A stretch of DNA of 11,512 nt from CAZAGD01 sp964484485 (GCA_964484485.1 CAZAGD010000060.1:1-11512); one strand, 5' to 3'; counted from the stretch's first letter, positions 1 to 7,722 are shown. Notes: a model not told the origin generated them from the letters alone. Made by a program: numbers and translations.

Positions 1-33
1 TTAAAACTGATCGACGGTAAGTAAGATTGGTCC

Positions 34-62
34 TTGACTTGAAAAGGGAAAAAAATTATATT
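34..62 (+). promoter_or_regulatory. Sigma70-type promoter for the acyl-CoA dehydrogenase gene
   Basis: TTGACT (34-39) and TATATT (57-62) are separated by exactly 17 bp and each matches the consensus at 5 of 6 positions. Transcription would start near 69, giving a ~40-nt leader with the ribosome binding site AGAGGTG ahead of the ATG at 108. GGTAAG (16-21) and CTTACC (65-70) form a widely spaced inverted pair around the promoter and might be an operator, but this is weak. Confidence 0.6.
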
Positions 63-107
63 GGCTTACCAGTCAAATATTAATTTAATAATCTAAGAGG
101 TGAAAAG

Positions 108-1277
108 ATGGCCCTCAATTTTGACCTCACCGAAGAACAAAATTTAACCCGCCAAGCCGTGCGCGATTTTGCGGAAAAAGAAATTGCCCCTTTAGCTGAC
201 GAGCTGGATGCCAAAGAAGAATTTTCTGTGGAGCTAACTCTAAAGATGGGGGAACTCGGGCTGTTGGGTTGTTTCGTGCCGGAAAAATACGGTGGGTCGA
301 ATATGGGCTACATATCTTACATAATTGCCGTAGAAGAACTGGCCAGAGTTGATGCTTCGCAGGCGGCTACAATTGCGGCGGGCAATTCTCTTGGTATAGG
401 GCCAATTTATTATTTTGGCAATGAAAAACAAAAAAAAGAATGGCTCCCCAAGCTGTGTGCGGGCAAGATGTTGGCAGCCTTTGGGTTAACGGAGCCCAAT
501 GCCGGGTCAGATGCAGGGAGCTCGCAGACCAGAGCAGAGCTCAAGGGAGATTATTGGGTAATCAACGGTTCGAAGATATTCATCACCAACTCGGCCAATC
601 CTTTGACAGGTGTAGTTATTGTGCAAGCCATAACGGGAGTAAGGGAAGACGGAAAGAGAGAATTAAGTTGTTTCCTGGTGCCCAAAGATGCTCCAGGATT
701 CACTGCGCGGGAGATGAAAGGCAAGATGATGTGGCGCGCTTCCAATACCGGCGAGCTTTTCTTCGAGGATTGCCTTGTTCCGAAAGAAAATTTATTAGGC
801 AAAAGAGGAGATGGCTTTCACCAGATGCTGGCCACCCTCGATGGAGGAAGACTGTCCATTGGGGCCATGGGTTTGGGTGGGGCGCAAGGGGCTTTCGAAA
901 TGGCCCTTCATTACGCTAACACCCGCATTCAATTTGGGCGGCCTATAAGCTCCTTTCAAATTAACGCCTTCAAATTAGCCGATATGGCCTTGGAAATAGA
1001 GTTGGCCCGGAACCTCTTATACAAAGCATGCTGGTTGCGAGAAAAGAATCGCCCGTTCTCCAAAGAGGCGGCCATGGCCAAACTTTATTGTTCCGAGGTG
1101 ATGTATAGGTGTGTTAACCATGCCGTGCAGCTCCACGGTGGTTATGGATTAATGAGAGATTATAAAGTAGAACGCTTCTACCGCGACCAAAAAATCTTAG
1201 AGATTGGTGAGGGAACGTCGGAGATCCAGCGCATTATTATTGCCCGCAGTATAGGTGTGGCGGGAAGAGCTTTATAA
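108..1277 (+). CDS. Acyl-CoA dehydrogenase (short-chain/butyryl-CoA type)
   Basis: FAD-dependent enzyme that oxidises acyl-CoA to 2-enoyl-CoA and passes electrons to an electron-transfer flavoprotein; it acts in the cytoplasm in beta-oxidation or its reversal. The 389 residues match the family length. The helical N-terminal domain spans about 1-115. The beta domain carries LTEPNAGSD (127-135) and FITNS (158-162), which contact substrate and flavin. The C-terminal domain carries RIQFGRPIS and GEGTSEIQRI. Glu368 in GEGT is the expected catalytic base, at the same position as in short-chain acyl-CoA dehydrogenases. The ATG at 108 follows a clear AGAGGTG site. No etfAB is nearby. The next gene, an XRE-cupin regulator, starts 25 bp after the stop. 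Chain-length preference (butyryl, branched or aromatic side chain) cannot be fixed from the sequence. Confidence 0.95.
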   Translation: MALNFDLTEEQNLTRQAVRDFAEKEIAPLADELDAKEEFSVELTLKMGELGLLGCFVPEKYGGSNMGYISYIIAVEELARVDASQAATIAAGNSLGIGPIYYFGNEKQKKEWLPKLCAGKMLAAFGLTEPNAGSDAGSSQTRAELKGDYWVINGSKIFITNSANPLTGVVIVQAITGVREDGKRELSCFLVPKDAPGFTAREMKGKMMWRASNTGELFFEDCLVPKENLLGKRGDGFHQMLATLDGGRLSIGAMGLGGAQGAFEMALHYANTRIQFGRPISSFQINAFKLADMALEIELARNLLYKACWLREKNRPFSKEAAMAKLYCSEVMYRCVNHAVQLHGGYGLMRDYKVERFYRDQKILEIGEGTSEIQRIIIARSIGVAGRAL

Positions 1278-1302
1278 AGATCGAATTAAAGAAGGAGACA
1301 AT

Positions 1303-2022
1303 ATGCAGAAAAAGAAAGCAAAAAAGGTGTTGGCCAAGGGAAAGAAAGAAATTGGCTGGAAATCAACTCAAGTAAGCGCGGATGATTTTCTTACCGATCC
1401 TGAGCATCACGGCTATGCCCCATGGAAGGGCATGATTGCTCCCCCTCTTCCTAAAGTCCAGAAAGCAAGCTTGGGAGAACGTATTCGGTCGGTTAGGGAG
1501 TTGCGAGGCCTTACTTTAAAAGACTTAAGTTCACGCACAGGAATCAGCCTTTCTACTTTGAAACAGATTGAGGCCAATAAGATTATTCCGCCCTTAGGGG
1601 AGCTTATAAAATTAGGTAAGGCTTTGGAAATGAAGATGGGGTATTTTATTTCTCCTGGTGTGGAAAAAGCAATGACTGTGGTCCGCGCTGATAACCGGAA
1701 ACCTGTCTCTCGGTTTGGCACGAAAAAGAGTGCTCGCTATGGTTACTTTTATGAATCTTTAGCGCCGGAAAAAGCTAATCGCTTTATGGAGCCGTTTTTA
1801 ATCACTATGGTGCCCAGTGCCATAAAGGAGCTTTCCACTCACGACGGTCAGGAGTTCATTTTCGTCCTGGAAGGCGAGATGCAGGCTCAAGTAGGTGATC
1901 AGTTTGAAATTCTTCATCCCGGAGATGCTATTTACTATGATTCTCAGATTCCCCATCTGGTCAAATGCGCCGGCCAGAAAACAACGAAGATATTAGCCGT
2001 GCTCTATACTGGTTCCAAATAG
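1303..2022 (+). CDS. XRE-family HTH regulator with C-terminal cupin domain
   Basis: Cytoplasmic DNA-binding regulator of about 239 residues. A Lys-rich N-terminal tail (1-20) leads to an HTH_3/XRE domain at about 57-115 (LGERIRSVRELRGLTLKDL onward). A cupin_2 barrel follows at about 165-235. In the barrel His180, Glu184 and His218 occupy usual metal or ligand positions, although the second His of the canonical HxH is replaced. I chose the ATG at 1303 because GAAGGAG lies 6 bases upstream. An upstream in-frame ATG at 1255 lies inside the dehydrogenase gene and has no such site. The 25-bp gap suggests co-transcription with the dehydrogenase. Family members of this layout often sense small metabolites, so control of the adjacent fatty acid genes is an inference. 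No terminator is visible after the stop. Confidence 0.88.
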   Translation: MQKKKAKKVLAKGKKEIGWKSTQVSADDFLTDPEHHGYAPWKGMIAPPLPKVQKASLGERIRSVRELRGLTLKDLSSRTGISLSTLKQIEANKIIPPLGELIKLGKALEMKMGYFISPGVEKAMTVVRADNRKPVSRFGTKKSARYGYFYESLAPEKANRFMEPFLITMVPSAIKELSTHDGQEFIFVLEGEMQAQVGDQFEILHPGDAIYYDSQIPHLVKCAGQKTTKILAVLYTGSK

Positions 2023-2027
2023 GCCGG

Positions 2028-3848
2028 TTAGTCTTTATACATGGCTTCAATTAAATCTTTGAAAGCCTCATTGATATATTTCCGCTTAACTTTCATAGTG
2101 GGCGTAACTTCCCCATCTTCTACAAAAAGTTTTTTGGGTAGGATGGTAAATTTTTTAATCGTTTCTACATTGGCCAGCGTTTTGTTTACCGCATCTACTT
2201 CTTTCTGGATCAGCTTTTTAATCTCGGGATGTTGAGTTAGGCTGGCGTAAGTGGTGTATTGAATTTTATTGTCTTGGGCATATTTTACTACGTTATCTTC
2301 ATCGATGACTATTATGGCCGTCAGATATTTGCGCCGATCACCGATGACGATGGCATCGTTAATATAGGGACTGAATTTTAATTGATTTTCGATATTCTGC
2401 GGGGCAATATTTTTGCCACCGGCAGTGATGATTAAATCTTTCTTCCGGTCGGTAATTCTGAGGAAACCTTCTTCATCCAGCTCACCCACATCTCCAGAAT
2501 GCATCCATCCATCCTTAAGGACTTCGGCTGTAGCTTCCGGATTCTTGAAGTAGCCTCTAAAAACATTGCCGCCTCGAAAACAAATTTCTCCATCTTCGGC
2601 TATTTTTACTTCTACGCCGGGAAGGGGCTGCCCTACGGTCCCGACCTTAACTCGATCACCCTGGTTGGCGCAGGTGACTCCGGTGCCTTCCGTCATGCCA
2701 TAGCCTTCCCGGAGGGGAATGCCAATGGCCTGGAAGAAACGGATAACATCCGGAGATATGGGAGCAGCACCAGAGAAGGCTAAGCGGACTCGGTCAAATC
2801 CTAAACGCTCCTTTAATTTCCGGAAAGTGGCTAAGTAAGCAAAAGCGTATGCTAAACGCAGCCAGAGTGAGATAGGCTGATGAGAAGTTTTCAGGTTTGC
2901 ATATTTTTTACCAATATTGAGGCTCAAGTTAAATATCTGGCGTTTAAACCAAGTAGCATCGGCCATTTGAATCATGATACCCGAATGATATTTCTCCCAG
3001 ATCCGGGGGACACCGTAGGCTACGGTGGGGGAAACTTCGCGCATATTTTCTATAACCGTATCCGTACTCTCTATAAAATTAACAATCGCTCCGTATTTGA
3101 TATTCATAAAGATAGTAAAAAGCTGCTCGAAGATATGGCACAGGGGGAGGAAAGAAAGAAATTCATCTTGTTCCTCTATGGGATTGCCTTCCGCCATAGC
3201 CCGGGCCATCCAGGTTATATTGCCATGGGTGAGCATAGCTCCTTTGGGGGGGCCAGTAGTTCCGGAAGTGTAAATCAAGCGGGCTAAATCGTCCGCCTTG
3301 ACTTGCGACCAGCGCCGGTCGAAGATAGGGGGATCTTTTTTTTCTTGTTCTTGACCTAAGGACAAAAATTCATCAAAGCTCATCACCATGGGATCACGAA
3401 AATGTTTTAAGCCTTTAAGATCCCAGACAATGATTTTTTCTAAGCGGGGGACTTGTGCTCGAAAACGAAGGGCTTTATCAAGTTGTTCTTCGTTTTCGAC
3501 AAAATAGAAGCGAGACTCGGAATGGTCAACTACGTATTGACACTGCTCCCAACTGTTGGTCGCGTAAACCCCCACGGTCACGCCTCCGGCATGCATGGTG
3601 CCTAAGTCAATATAAACCCATTCTGGGCAATTCTCCCCAATGACCGAAACGCATTCCCCAGGTTTCAGCCCCAAAGATATTAAGGCTAAAGCAACCTCCT
3701 TTACTTTTTGGTGGTACTGACGCCAAGTGACATCATGCCAGAGGCCCAACTTTTTATAACGTAAAGCTACTTGATCCTTAGAGAGCTGCACTCGCGAATG
3801 GAACATTTGGGGTACGGTCTCGCCCTCAGCTACGGTAGTTTTAGGCAT
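2028..3848 (-). CDS. Long-chain acyl-CoA synthetase (AMP-forming, FAA1/FadD15-like)
   Basis: Activates a fatty or related carboxylic acid to acyl-CoA through an acyl-adenylate, using ATP and CoA. The 606-residue length fits the long-chain COG1022 group. Visible motifs are the P-loop YTSGTTGPPKG (193-203), EGYGMTEGTG (381-390), HSGDVG (450-455), DRKKDLIITAGGKNIAP (467-483) and a C-terminal PTMKVKRKYI with the probable catalytic Lys586. There is no transmembrane segment. The ATG at 3848 has an excellent AGGAGGG site 7 bases upstream. The gene converges on the XRE-cupin gene with only 5 bp between stop codons, so the two transcripts probably overlap. It likely supplies acyl-CoA for the dehydrogenase. 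Exact substrate is unknown. Confidence 0.94.
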   Translation of the reverse strand: MPKTTVAEGETVPQMFHSRVQLSKDQVALRYKKLGLWHDVTWRQYHQKVKEVALALISLGLKPGECVSVIGENCPEWVYIDLGTMHAGGVTVGVYATNSWEQCQYVVDHSESRFYFVENEEQLDKALRFRAQVPRLEKIIVWDLKGLKHFRDPMVMSFDEFLSLGQEQEKKDPPIFDRRWSQVKADDLARLIYTSGTTGPPKGAMLTHGNITWMARAMAEGNPIEEQDEFLSFLPLCHIFEQLFTIFMNIKYGAIVNFIESTDTVIENMREVSPTVAYGVPRIWEKYHSGIMIQMADATWFKRQIFNLSLNIGKKYANLKTSHQPISLWLRLAYAFAYLATFRKLKERLGFDRVRLAFSGAAPISPDVIRFFQAIGIPLREGYGMTEGTGVTCANQGDRVKVGTVGQPLPGVEVKIAEDGEICFRGGNVFRGYFKNPEATAEVLKDGWMHSGDVGELDEEGFLRITDRKKDLIITAGGKNIAPQNIENQLKFSPYINDAIVIGDRRKYLTAIIVIDEDNVVKYAQDNKIQYTTYASLTQHPEIKKLIQKEVDAVNKTLANVETIKKFTILPKKLFVEDGEVTPTMKVKRKYINEAFKDLIEAMYKD

Positions 3849-3881
3849 AGAATTCCCTCCTGCTTATTAAAGTTCAGATAT

Positions 3882-3912
3882 AATATATCAAATTTTTAGG
3901 TAAATTAGTCAA
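3882..3912 (-). promoter_or_regulatory. Possible promoter for the acyl-CoA synthetase gene
   Basis: Read on the minus strand, TTGACT (3912-3907) is followed 19 bp later by TATATT (3887-3882). The spacer is longer than ideal, but a TA-rich stretch allows shifted -10 choices. It lies ~35 bp ahead of the start codon, in the 207-bp gap 3849-4055, which otherwise shows no gene and no clear terminator for the upstream zinc/cysE cluster. Confidence 0.4.
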
Positions 3913-4055
3913 TGCCTAAATTTAATGTCCATCTATCACTTTTAGCTTTGCTTACCAGGACAACGCCAACCCCTCTGCTCCTGCCTGCCAAGTGGCCATG
4001 GGGGACGATTTAATGAATGATTAGCGTTTAAGTTGACCAAGGTGGGCAAGAATTA

Positions 4056-4520
4056 CTACCCCCCGTTATTAGGTCCCTGGAATTTTCTTTCCCAAAGGCG
4101 AAAGCGGACAGAAAAATTGTCGAATTCAATAGAAATAAAACCTTGGGGAGTAATAGAGTGATTGCTGCGGCGAGAGAGACGAAAGTATTTGGTGGTCCAT
4201 TTTCCAGGAGGAACAACGAAAGCTTTAGTTTCTACGTCTTGGTAGACCATAGGTTCTTGAAAAATTCTGATAGCTTTAACTTTTAGATCTTGAGAACTGG
4301 CCCGATCGTTTTTAATCTTTATCTTCAAAGAGGAAATGGGAAGAGAAGAACTTTTTTTAAGGTTTCCTTTGCCGGAGATTTGAATCTCCAGCTTAAAAGC
4401 GTAGGGACCCACGGCAAATATTTTACTTTCGGCAACGGAATATGCTAAAAGGTCAGGATTAAAGATAAACTGAAATAAGAAAGTAATTCCTAAGATTAAA
4501 TGTAGTTTTTTAAAGGGCAT
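4056..4520 (-). CDS. Small exported protein of unknown function
   Basis: I do not recognise this 154-residue protein. Residues 1-26 look like a Sec signal peptide: KK at 4-5, a hydrophobic run from about 8 to 20, and a likely cleavage after LLA (26). The mature part is basic, has no cysteine, and is rich in alternating hydrophobic/charged stretches such as LKIKIKND (65-72), GFISIEFD and FSVRFRLW, which suggests a small beta-sandwich. A lipobox is absent, so a periplasmic location is more likely than a lipoprotein. The ATG at 4520 has an AAAGGAAA site. It is the last gene of the minus-strand cluster, starting 16 bp after the cysE stop, so it is probably co-transcribed with zinc uptake and cysE genes. 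Any role in metal handling would be guesswork. Confidence 0.72.
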   Translation of the reverse strand: MPFKKLHLILGITFLFQFIFNPDLLAYSVAESKIFAVGPYAFKLEIQISGKGNLKKSSSLPISSLKIKIKNDRASSQDLKVKAIRIFQEPMVYQDVETKAFVVPPGKWTTKYFRLSRRSNHSITPQGFISIEFDNFSVRFRLWERKFQGPNNGG

Positions 4521-4536
4521 ATCCGTTTCCTTTCTT

Positions 4537-5553
4537 TTAGCTCTTTTCTTTTTCCAAGGCCGAGTTCAAAGAGCCGAGAATATTCTGGCAGCCTTCTTTA
4601 TACTGTAGATGGGGCGTTTCCATAGTGACTACAGTATCAGGGGGGACAGGCTGGGTTATCCACACATTACCACCAATTACCGAGCGGGCCCCTATACGAG
4701 TAGGCCCCAGAATAGTAGCATTAGCATAGATGGTCACATCATCTTCTATAGTTGGATGGCGCTTAATTCCCCGGATAAGGTTACCCTGATAATCCGTAGG
4801 AAAGCTTAGGGCGCCCAAGGTGACTCCTTGGTAAATTTTTACTCGATCCCCGATTTCTGTGGTTTCACCGATAACCACTCCTGTGCCATGGTCAATGAAA
4901 AATTCTTGCCCAATTTTAGCGCCGGGATGAATATCGATGCCGGTTTCGCTATGGGCATACTCGGTCATAATTCGGGGGAGCAAAGGTACTCCCTGAATAT
5001 GCAGCTCATGAGCAACCCGATATACCATAATAGCCAGAATACACGGATAACTGAAGATAATTTCATCGAGGCTTTTGGCTGCTGGATCTCCACGGTAGGC
5101 GGCGCGTACATCGCCAGCTAAAGTGGCCCGGAGAGTGGGAATTTTTTTTAAGAATTCCAGAGCTTCTTTTTGTCCCCCCTCAATGCATTGGGAACAAATA
5201 CTATGGAGACGACGGCATTCGTGGCGAATGGAACGGGTAATCTGGGCGGCCAATTTTTCAAAGAGGCGATTAACCATATCTCCGATATGGAAACGCAGAG
5301 CGTAAGGGCTCAATTTTTTCTCGCGGAAATAACCCGGAAAGAGAATTTCTTTCAAATCGTTAAGAATTTCTATAACCGATTCTTTAGAAGGAATCATAAT
5401 CGGATCAAAATGGGCGATAGTATCTTCTTTATGGCAGCTTTCCACGATGTTTTCTATAACCTGGGGAAGCTGACTGCGGTATTTTTCGGTAAATTCGATT
5501 TCTATCTCACATTGATTTCCGGCAGGGAATTTAATATCTTTTTCTTCCTTCAT
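4537..5553 (-). CDS. cysE: Serine O-acetyltransferase, long form
   Basis: Transfers acetyl from acetyl-CoA to L-serine, giving O-acetylserine, the precursor for cysteine synthase. At 338 residues it is longer than E. coli CysE (273). The extra length is an N-terminal helical extension of roughly 75 residues. The helical SAT N-domain runs from about 60 to 200 (DVRAAYRGDPAAKSLDEI at 148-165). The left-handed beta-helix hexapeptide domain runs from about 205 to 310, with DIHPGAKIG (207-215), IDHGTGVVIGE and GARSVIGGNVWI. Asp207 and His222 keep the 15-residue spacing of the E. coli catalytic pair Asp143/His158. A longer loop, SFPTDYQGNLIRGIKRHP (250-267), replaces the short glycine-rich loop of E. 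coli. No cysK lies in the window. The gene starts 25 bp after znuB ends and is probably in the same operon. Confidence 0.93.
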   Translation of the reverse strand: MKEEKDIKFPAGNQCEIEIEFTEKYRSQLPQVIENIVESCHKEDTIAHFDPIMIPSKESVIEILNDLKEILFPGYFREKKLSPYALRFHIGDMVNRLFEKLAAQITRSIRHECRRLHSICSQCIEGGQKEALEFLKKIPTLRATLAGDVRAAYRGDPAAKSLDEIIFSYPCILAIMVYRVAHELHIQGVPLLPRIMTEYAHSETGIDIHPGAKIGQEFFIDHGTGVVIGETTEIGDRVKIYQGVTLGALSFPTDYQGNLIRGIKRHPTIEDDVTIYANATILGPTRIGARSVIGGNVWITQPVPPDTVVTMETPHLQYKEGCQNILGSLNSALEKEKS

Positions 5554-5578
5554 ATACTACAATCCTTTCCTTCCTTTA

Positions 5579-6394
5579 TTAAAAACGGCGATGGCGCCGA
5601 ATTTGATACAGTAGAAAAAAAAGAATGGCGGAGAACGAGACGATTGTTCCAGAAACTGGCCAATCTAAAAAGAAAGCTATAACCAGTCCCCCCAAAACCG
5701 AAACCAAAGCTACAATGGCCGAAATTAACATAGCCTGAAAGAAACTTTTGGCTACCTGCAGGGCTGCGGCAGCCGGGATAACCAGGAGAGCAGAGACGAG
5801 TAAAATGCCTACTACTTTCATAGCTAAAACCACAGTGATGGCAGCCAGCATGGCCATAAAAGATTCGAGCCTGGCCACTTGGATACCTGAAGCTTGAGCA
5901 GATTCAGGATCGAAAGTTAAAAACAGAAATTCTTGATAAAAAAAAGCTACGGTGATCAAGACTCCTAAGGCTAAAATTAAAGCCAACCATACTTCTTCTT
6001 TTTCGATGGCTAAAATATTCCCAAAAAGATAGCCAAAGAGGTCCACATTAAAACTTCCGGCCAAGGTGACGATTATAATTCCCAGAGCCATGCCTAAACT
6101 ACTGACTATGCCGATGGCCGTGTCGCCATAAAGGCCCGTGCGCATTTTTAACTTCGACATACCCAAGGCAGCTAAAATGGCCACGGCCAAGGCTATCAGC
6201 GTGGGAGTAATGTATAAAAAAAGGCCTAAAGCTACGCCGGTGAAAGTTACATGGGCTAATCCATGGCCTAACATGGCATCACGGCGGAGGACTAAAAAAA
6301 CCCCCAAAACAGCGCAGGCAAAGGAGATAAAGAAACCAGCCCAAAGGGCCCGTTGGATAAAAATATAGGTTAGGAAGTTTTCCATTATGGGCAT
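5579..6394 (-). CDS. znuB: Metal ABC transporter permease, ZnuB/ABC-3 family
   Basis: Inner-membrane permease of a zinc (or manganese/iron) importer. The 271 residues are almost wholly hydrophobic, with 7-8 likely membrane helices from about residue 10 to 265. The family region LGHGLAHVTFTGVALG near the second helix matches the GDALSHSVLPGVALG type of segment in ZnuB proteins. The tail is basic (RRHRR). The ATG at 6394 overlaps the znuC stop by one base (TGATG), a typical translational coupling; an alternative in-frame ATG at 6385 is possible. Neither has a convincing ribosome binding site, which favours coupling. It pairs with the ATPase upstream; the periplasmic binding protein is not in the window. 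Zinc is the best guess for the substrate from the family, not proven. Confidence 0.9.
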   Translation of the reverse strand: MPIMENFLTYIFIQRALWAGFFISFACAVLGVFLVLRRDAMLGHGLAHVTFTGVALGLFLYITPTLIALAVAILAALGMSKLKMRTGLYGDTAIGIVSSLGMALGIIIVTLAGSFNVDLFGYLFGNILAIEKEEVWLALILALGVLITVAFFYQEFLFLTFDPESAQASGIQVARLESFMAMLAAITVVLAMKVVGILLVSALLVIPAAAALQVAKSFFQAMLISAIVALVSVLGGLVIAFFLDWPVSGTIVSFSAILFFLLYQIRRHRRF

Positions 6395-7149
6395 CAGTGA
6401 CGATGGCAGATAAGATGATGTTCTCCATGGAGGAGATCCTGGACAAACTCTGAGCTACAAAATTCCGCGTGCGTCCCATGGAAAAATAAACGCTGATTTA
6501 AACAAGCTACTTTATTAACATGCTTGGTCAAGACGCCGAAGTCGTGCGTAATAAGTACTATGGTCAATTTCCGACGTAGGTTGAGTTCGGCTAACATATC
6601 ATAAAAACGGGTCTGAGTTTCCGCATCCACACCTGTAGTCGGTTCGTCTAAAAAAAGAATATCTGGCCCATTGACGATGGCCCGGGCAATAAGAACACGT
6701 TGTTGTTGGCCGCCCGAGAGCTCGCCTATACGGCGATTTTTCAAATCTTGCATATCCACTGCTTCCAAAGCTTGATCGATGGCTGCTTCATCCTTGGAAG
6801 TTATAAAGCGGGGGAATTTCTTTAGCGAAAGGAGCCCCATGGCCACCACTTCCTTGACCGAGGCGGGAAAATAGGAATCAAATTGGGTAGCTTTTTGTGG
6901 AACATAACCAATTTTTTGCCATTGTCGGAATTGCTCTACAGGCTTGCCCATTAGGAAAACTCGTCCGGTAGAGGGCTTAAGGAGACCCAAGATGATGCGA
7001 ATAAGGGTAGTTTTTCCAGATCCATTGGGGCCGATTAAAGCCAAGAAGTCTCCTGCTGAAATATTAAAAGAGACGTCTTTTAATATTGGCAGACCCTTAA
7101 GGTACAGGGAAACGTTTTCTACAATAATTAGAGACCTTTGTTCATTCAT
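6394..7149 (-). CDS. znuC: Metal ABC transporter ATP-binding protein, ZnuC-like
   Basis: Cytoplasmic ATPase that drives the ZnuB-type permease. The 251 residues contain Walker A GPNGSGKT (40-47), the Q-loop glutamine in YVPQKA (82-87), signature LSGGQQQR (144-151), Walker B ILFLDEP (164-170) and switch His202 in ITHDFG. The last 11 residues are histidine-rich (HGEHH then HRH, 241-251). Such tails are common in zinc-importer ATPases and support a zinc-type substrate. The ATG at 7149 has no clear Shine-Dalgarno sequence. It is first in the minus-strand cluster znuC-znuB-cysE-unknown. Its upstream region is occupied by a repeat copy starting about 14 bp before the start codon, so promoter and operator may lie inside repeat-derived DNA. 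Confidence 0.93.
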   Translation of the reverse strand: MNEQRSLIIVENVSLYLKGLPILKDVSFNISAGDFLALIGPNGSGKTTLIRIILGLLKPSTGRVFLMGKPVEQFRQWQKIGYVPQKATQFDSYFPASVKEVVAMGLLSLKKFPRFITSKDEAAIDQALEAVDMQDLKNRRIGELSGGQQQRVLIARAIVNGPDILFLDEPTTGVDAETQTRFYDMLAELNLRRKLTIVLITHDFGVLTKHVNKVACLNQRLFFHGTHAEFCSSEFVQDLLHGEHHLICHRH

Positions 7150-7161
7150 GGGGCAAAGTGG

Positions 7162-7180
7162 TTTAATTATTGCAATTAAA
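7162..7180. promoter_or_regulatory. Dyad before znuC, possible operator
   Basis: TTTAATT (7162-7168) and AATTAAA (7174-7180) are a perfect 7-bp inverted pair around ATTGC, lying 12 bp upstream of the znuC start. Position and A/T content would suit a Zur/Fur-type repressor site, but the sequence does not match a Zur box I know. It sits at the junction with repeat copy 1, so it may be a chance product of insertion. Confidence 0.25.
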
Positions 7181-7400
7181 TATTTACAGTTATCACTCTT
7201 ATCTCACTCCGTGGTCTGGCTTTATCGAGTTTCCTCAATGAAATTGGGTCGTAATTACACATAAGAAATAAAACCAAATGCGGCAAGGGACAAGCCCTTG
7301 CCCTACATTTGAGATTTTTTTAATTTCTCGTAGGGCAAGCCCTTGGGGCTTGCCGAACCACGCATGAAGATGTCGTTTATTTTATGCTCCCATTAATAAA
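7163..7400. repeat. Direct repeat copy 1 with paired hairpins
   Basis: First copy of a ~235-bp repeat; the second lies exactly 322 bp downstream with no indel. I count about 7 differences over 7172-7400 by eye (~97% identity). Inside are two hairpins. GGCAAGGG/CCCTTGCC (7282-7302) has an 8-bp stem and 5-nt loop. GGCAAGCCC/GGGCTTGCC (7334-7354) has a 9-bp stem and 3-nt loop. The two also largely pair with each other (7281-7306 with 7330-7355). No reading frame is supported. The left end (TTAATTATTGCA) has diverged from the copy 2 end. The copy sits directly upstream of znuC. Confidence 0.85.
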
Positions 7401-7482
7401 TCATCCTATCGACTTTAGCCAAGAGTTGCAAGAAATTTTTAATTAGCGTAGCCTTGGCTTGGCATTCTTAGATAGTTTCCAC

Positions 7483-7722
7483 TATTAATCGGAGCAATTA
7501 AATATTTACAGTTATCACTCTTATCTTACTCCGTGGTCTGGCTTTATCGAGTTTCCCCAATGAAATTGGGTCGTAATTACACATAAGAAATAAAACCAAA
7601 TGCGGCAAGGGACAAGCCCTTGCCCTACATTTGAGATTTTTTAAATTTCTCGCAGGGCAAGCCCTTGGGGCTTGCCGAAACCCGCATGAAGATGTCGTTT
7701 ATTTAATGCTCCCATTAATAAA
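7483..7722. repeat. Direct repeat copy 2 with imperfect terminal inverted repeats
   Basis: Second copy of the repeat. Its left end TATTAATCGGAGCA (7483-7496) matches the reverse complement of its right end TGCTCCCATTAATA (7707-7720) at 13 of 14 positions, so the unit looks like a small element with terminal inverted repeats. Hairpins correspond to those of copy 1 (7604-7624 and 7656-7676). The spacer 7401-7482 has no gene; it holds only a 7-bp inverted pair AGCCAAG/CTTGGCT (7417-7423, 7453-7459). Because ATTAAT is self-complementary, target duplication and inverted repeat cannot be told apart here. Confidence 0.8.

Noticed and set aside
440..919. Long open frame overlapping the acyl-CoA dehydrogenase gene in another frame
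   Set aside because: It lies wholly within a strongly supported gene, shows no recognisable domain and has a composition typical of a shifted frame.
1255..1302. Upstream start for the XRE-cupin regulator
   Set aside because: It overlaps the end of the dehydrogenase gene without a ribosome binding site; the ATG at 1303 has GAAGGAG at good spacing.
4028..4216. Minus-strand 62-codon frame at the end of the small exported protein gene
   Set aside because: It overlaps a better-supported frame that has a signal peptide and a ribosome binding site.
5170..5682. Plus-strand 170-codon open frame over cysE and znuB
   Set aside because: It is antisense to two clear genes, has no ribosome binding site and no recognisable motif.
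7163..7722. CRISPR array
   Set aside because: There are only two copies of a ~235-bp repeat with internal hairpins and one spacer; no short regular repeats and no cas genes.
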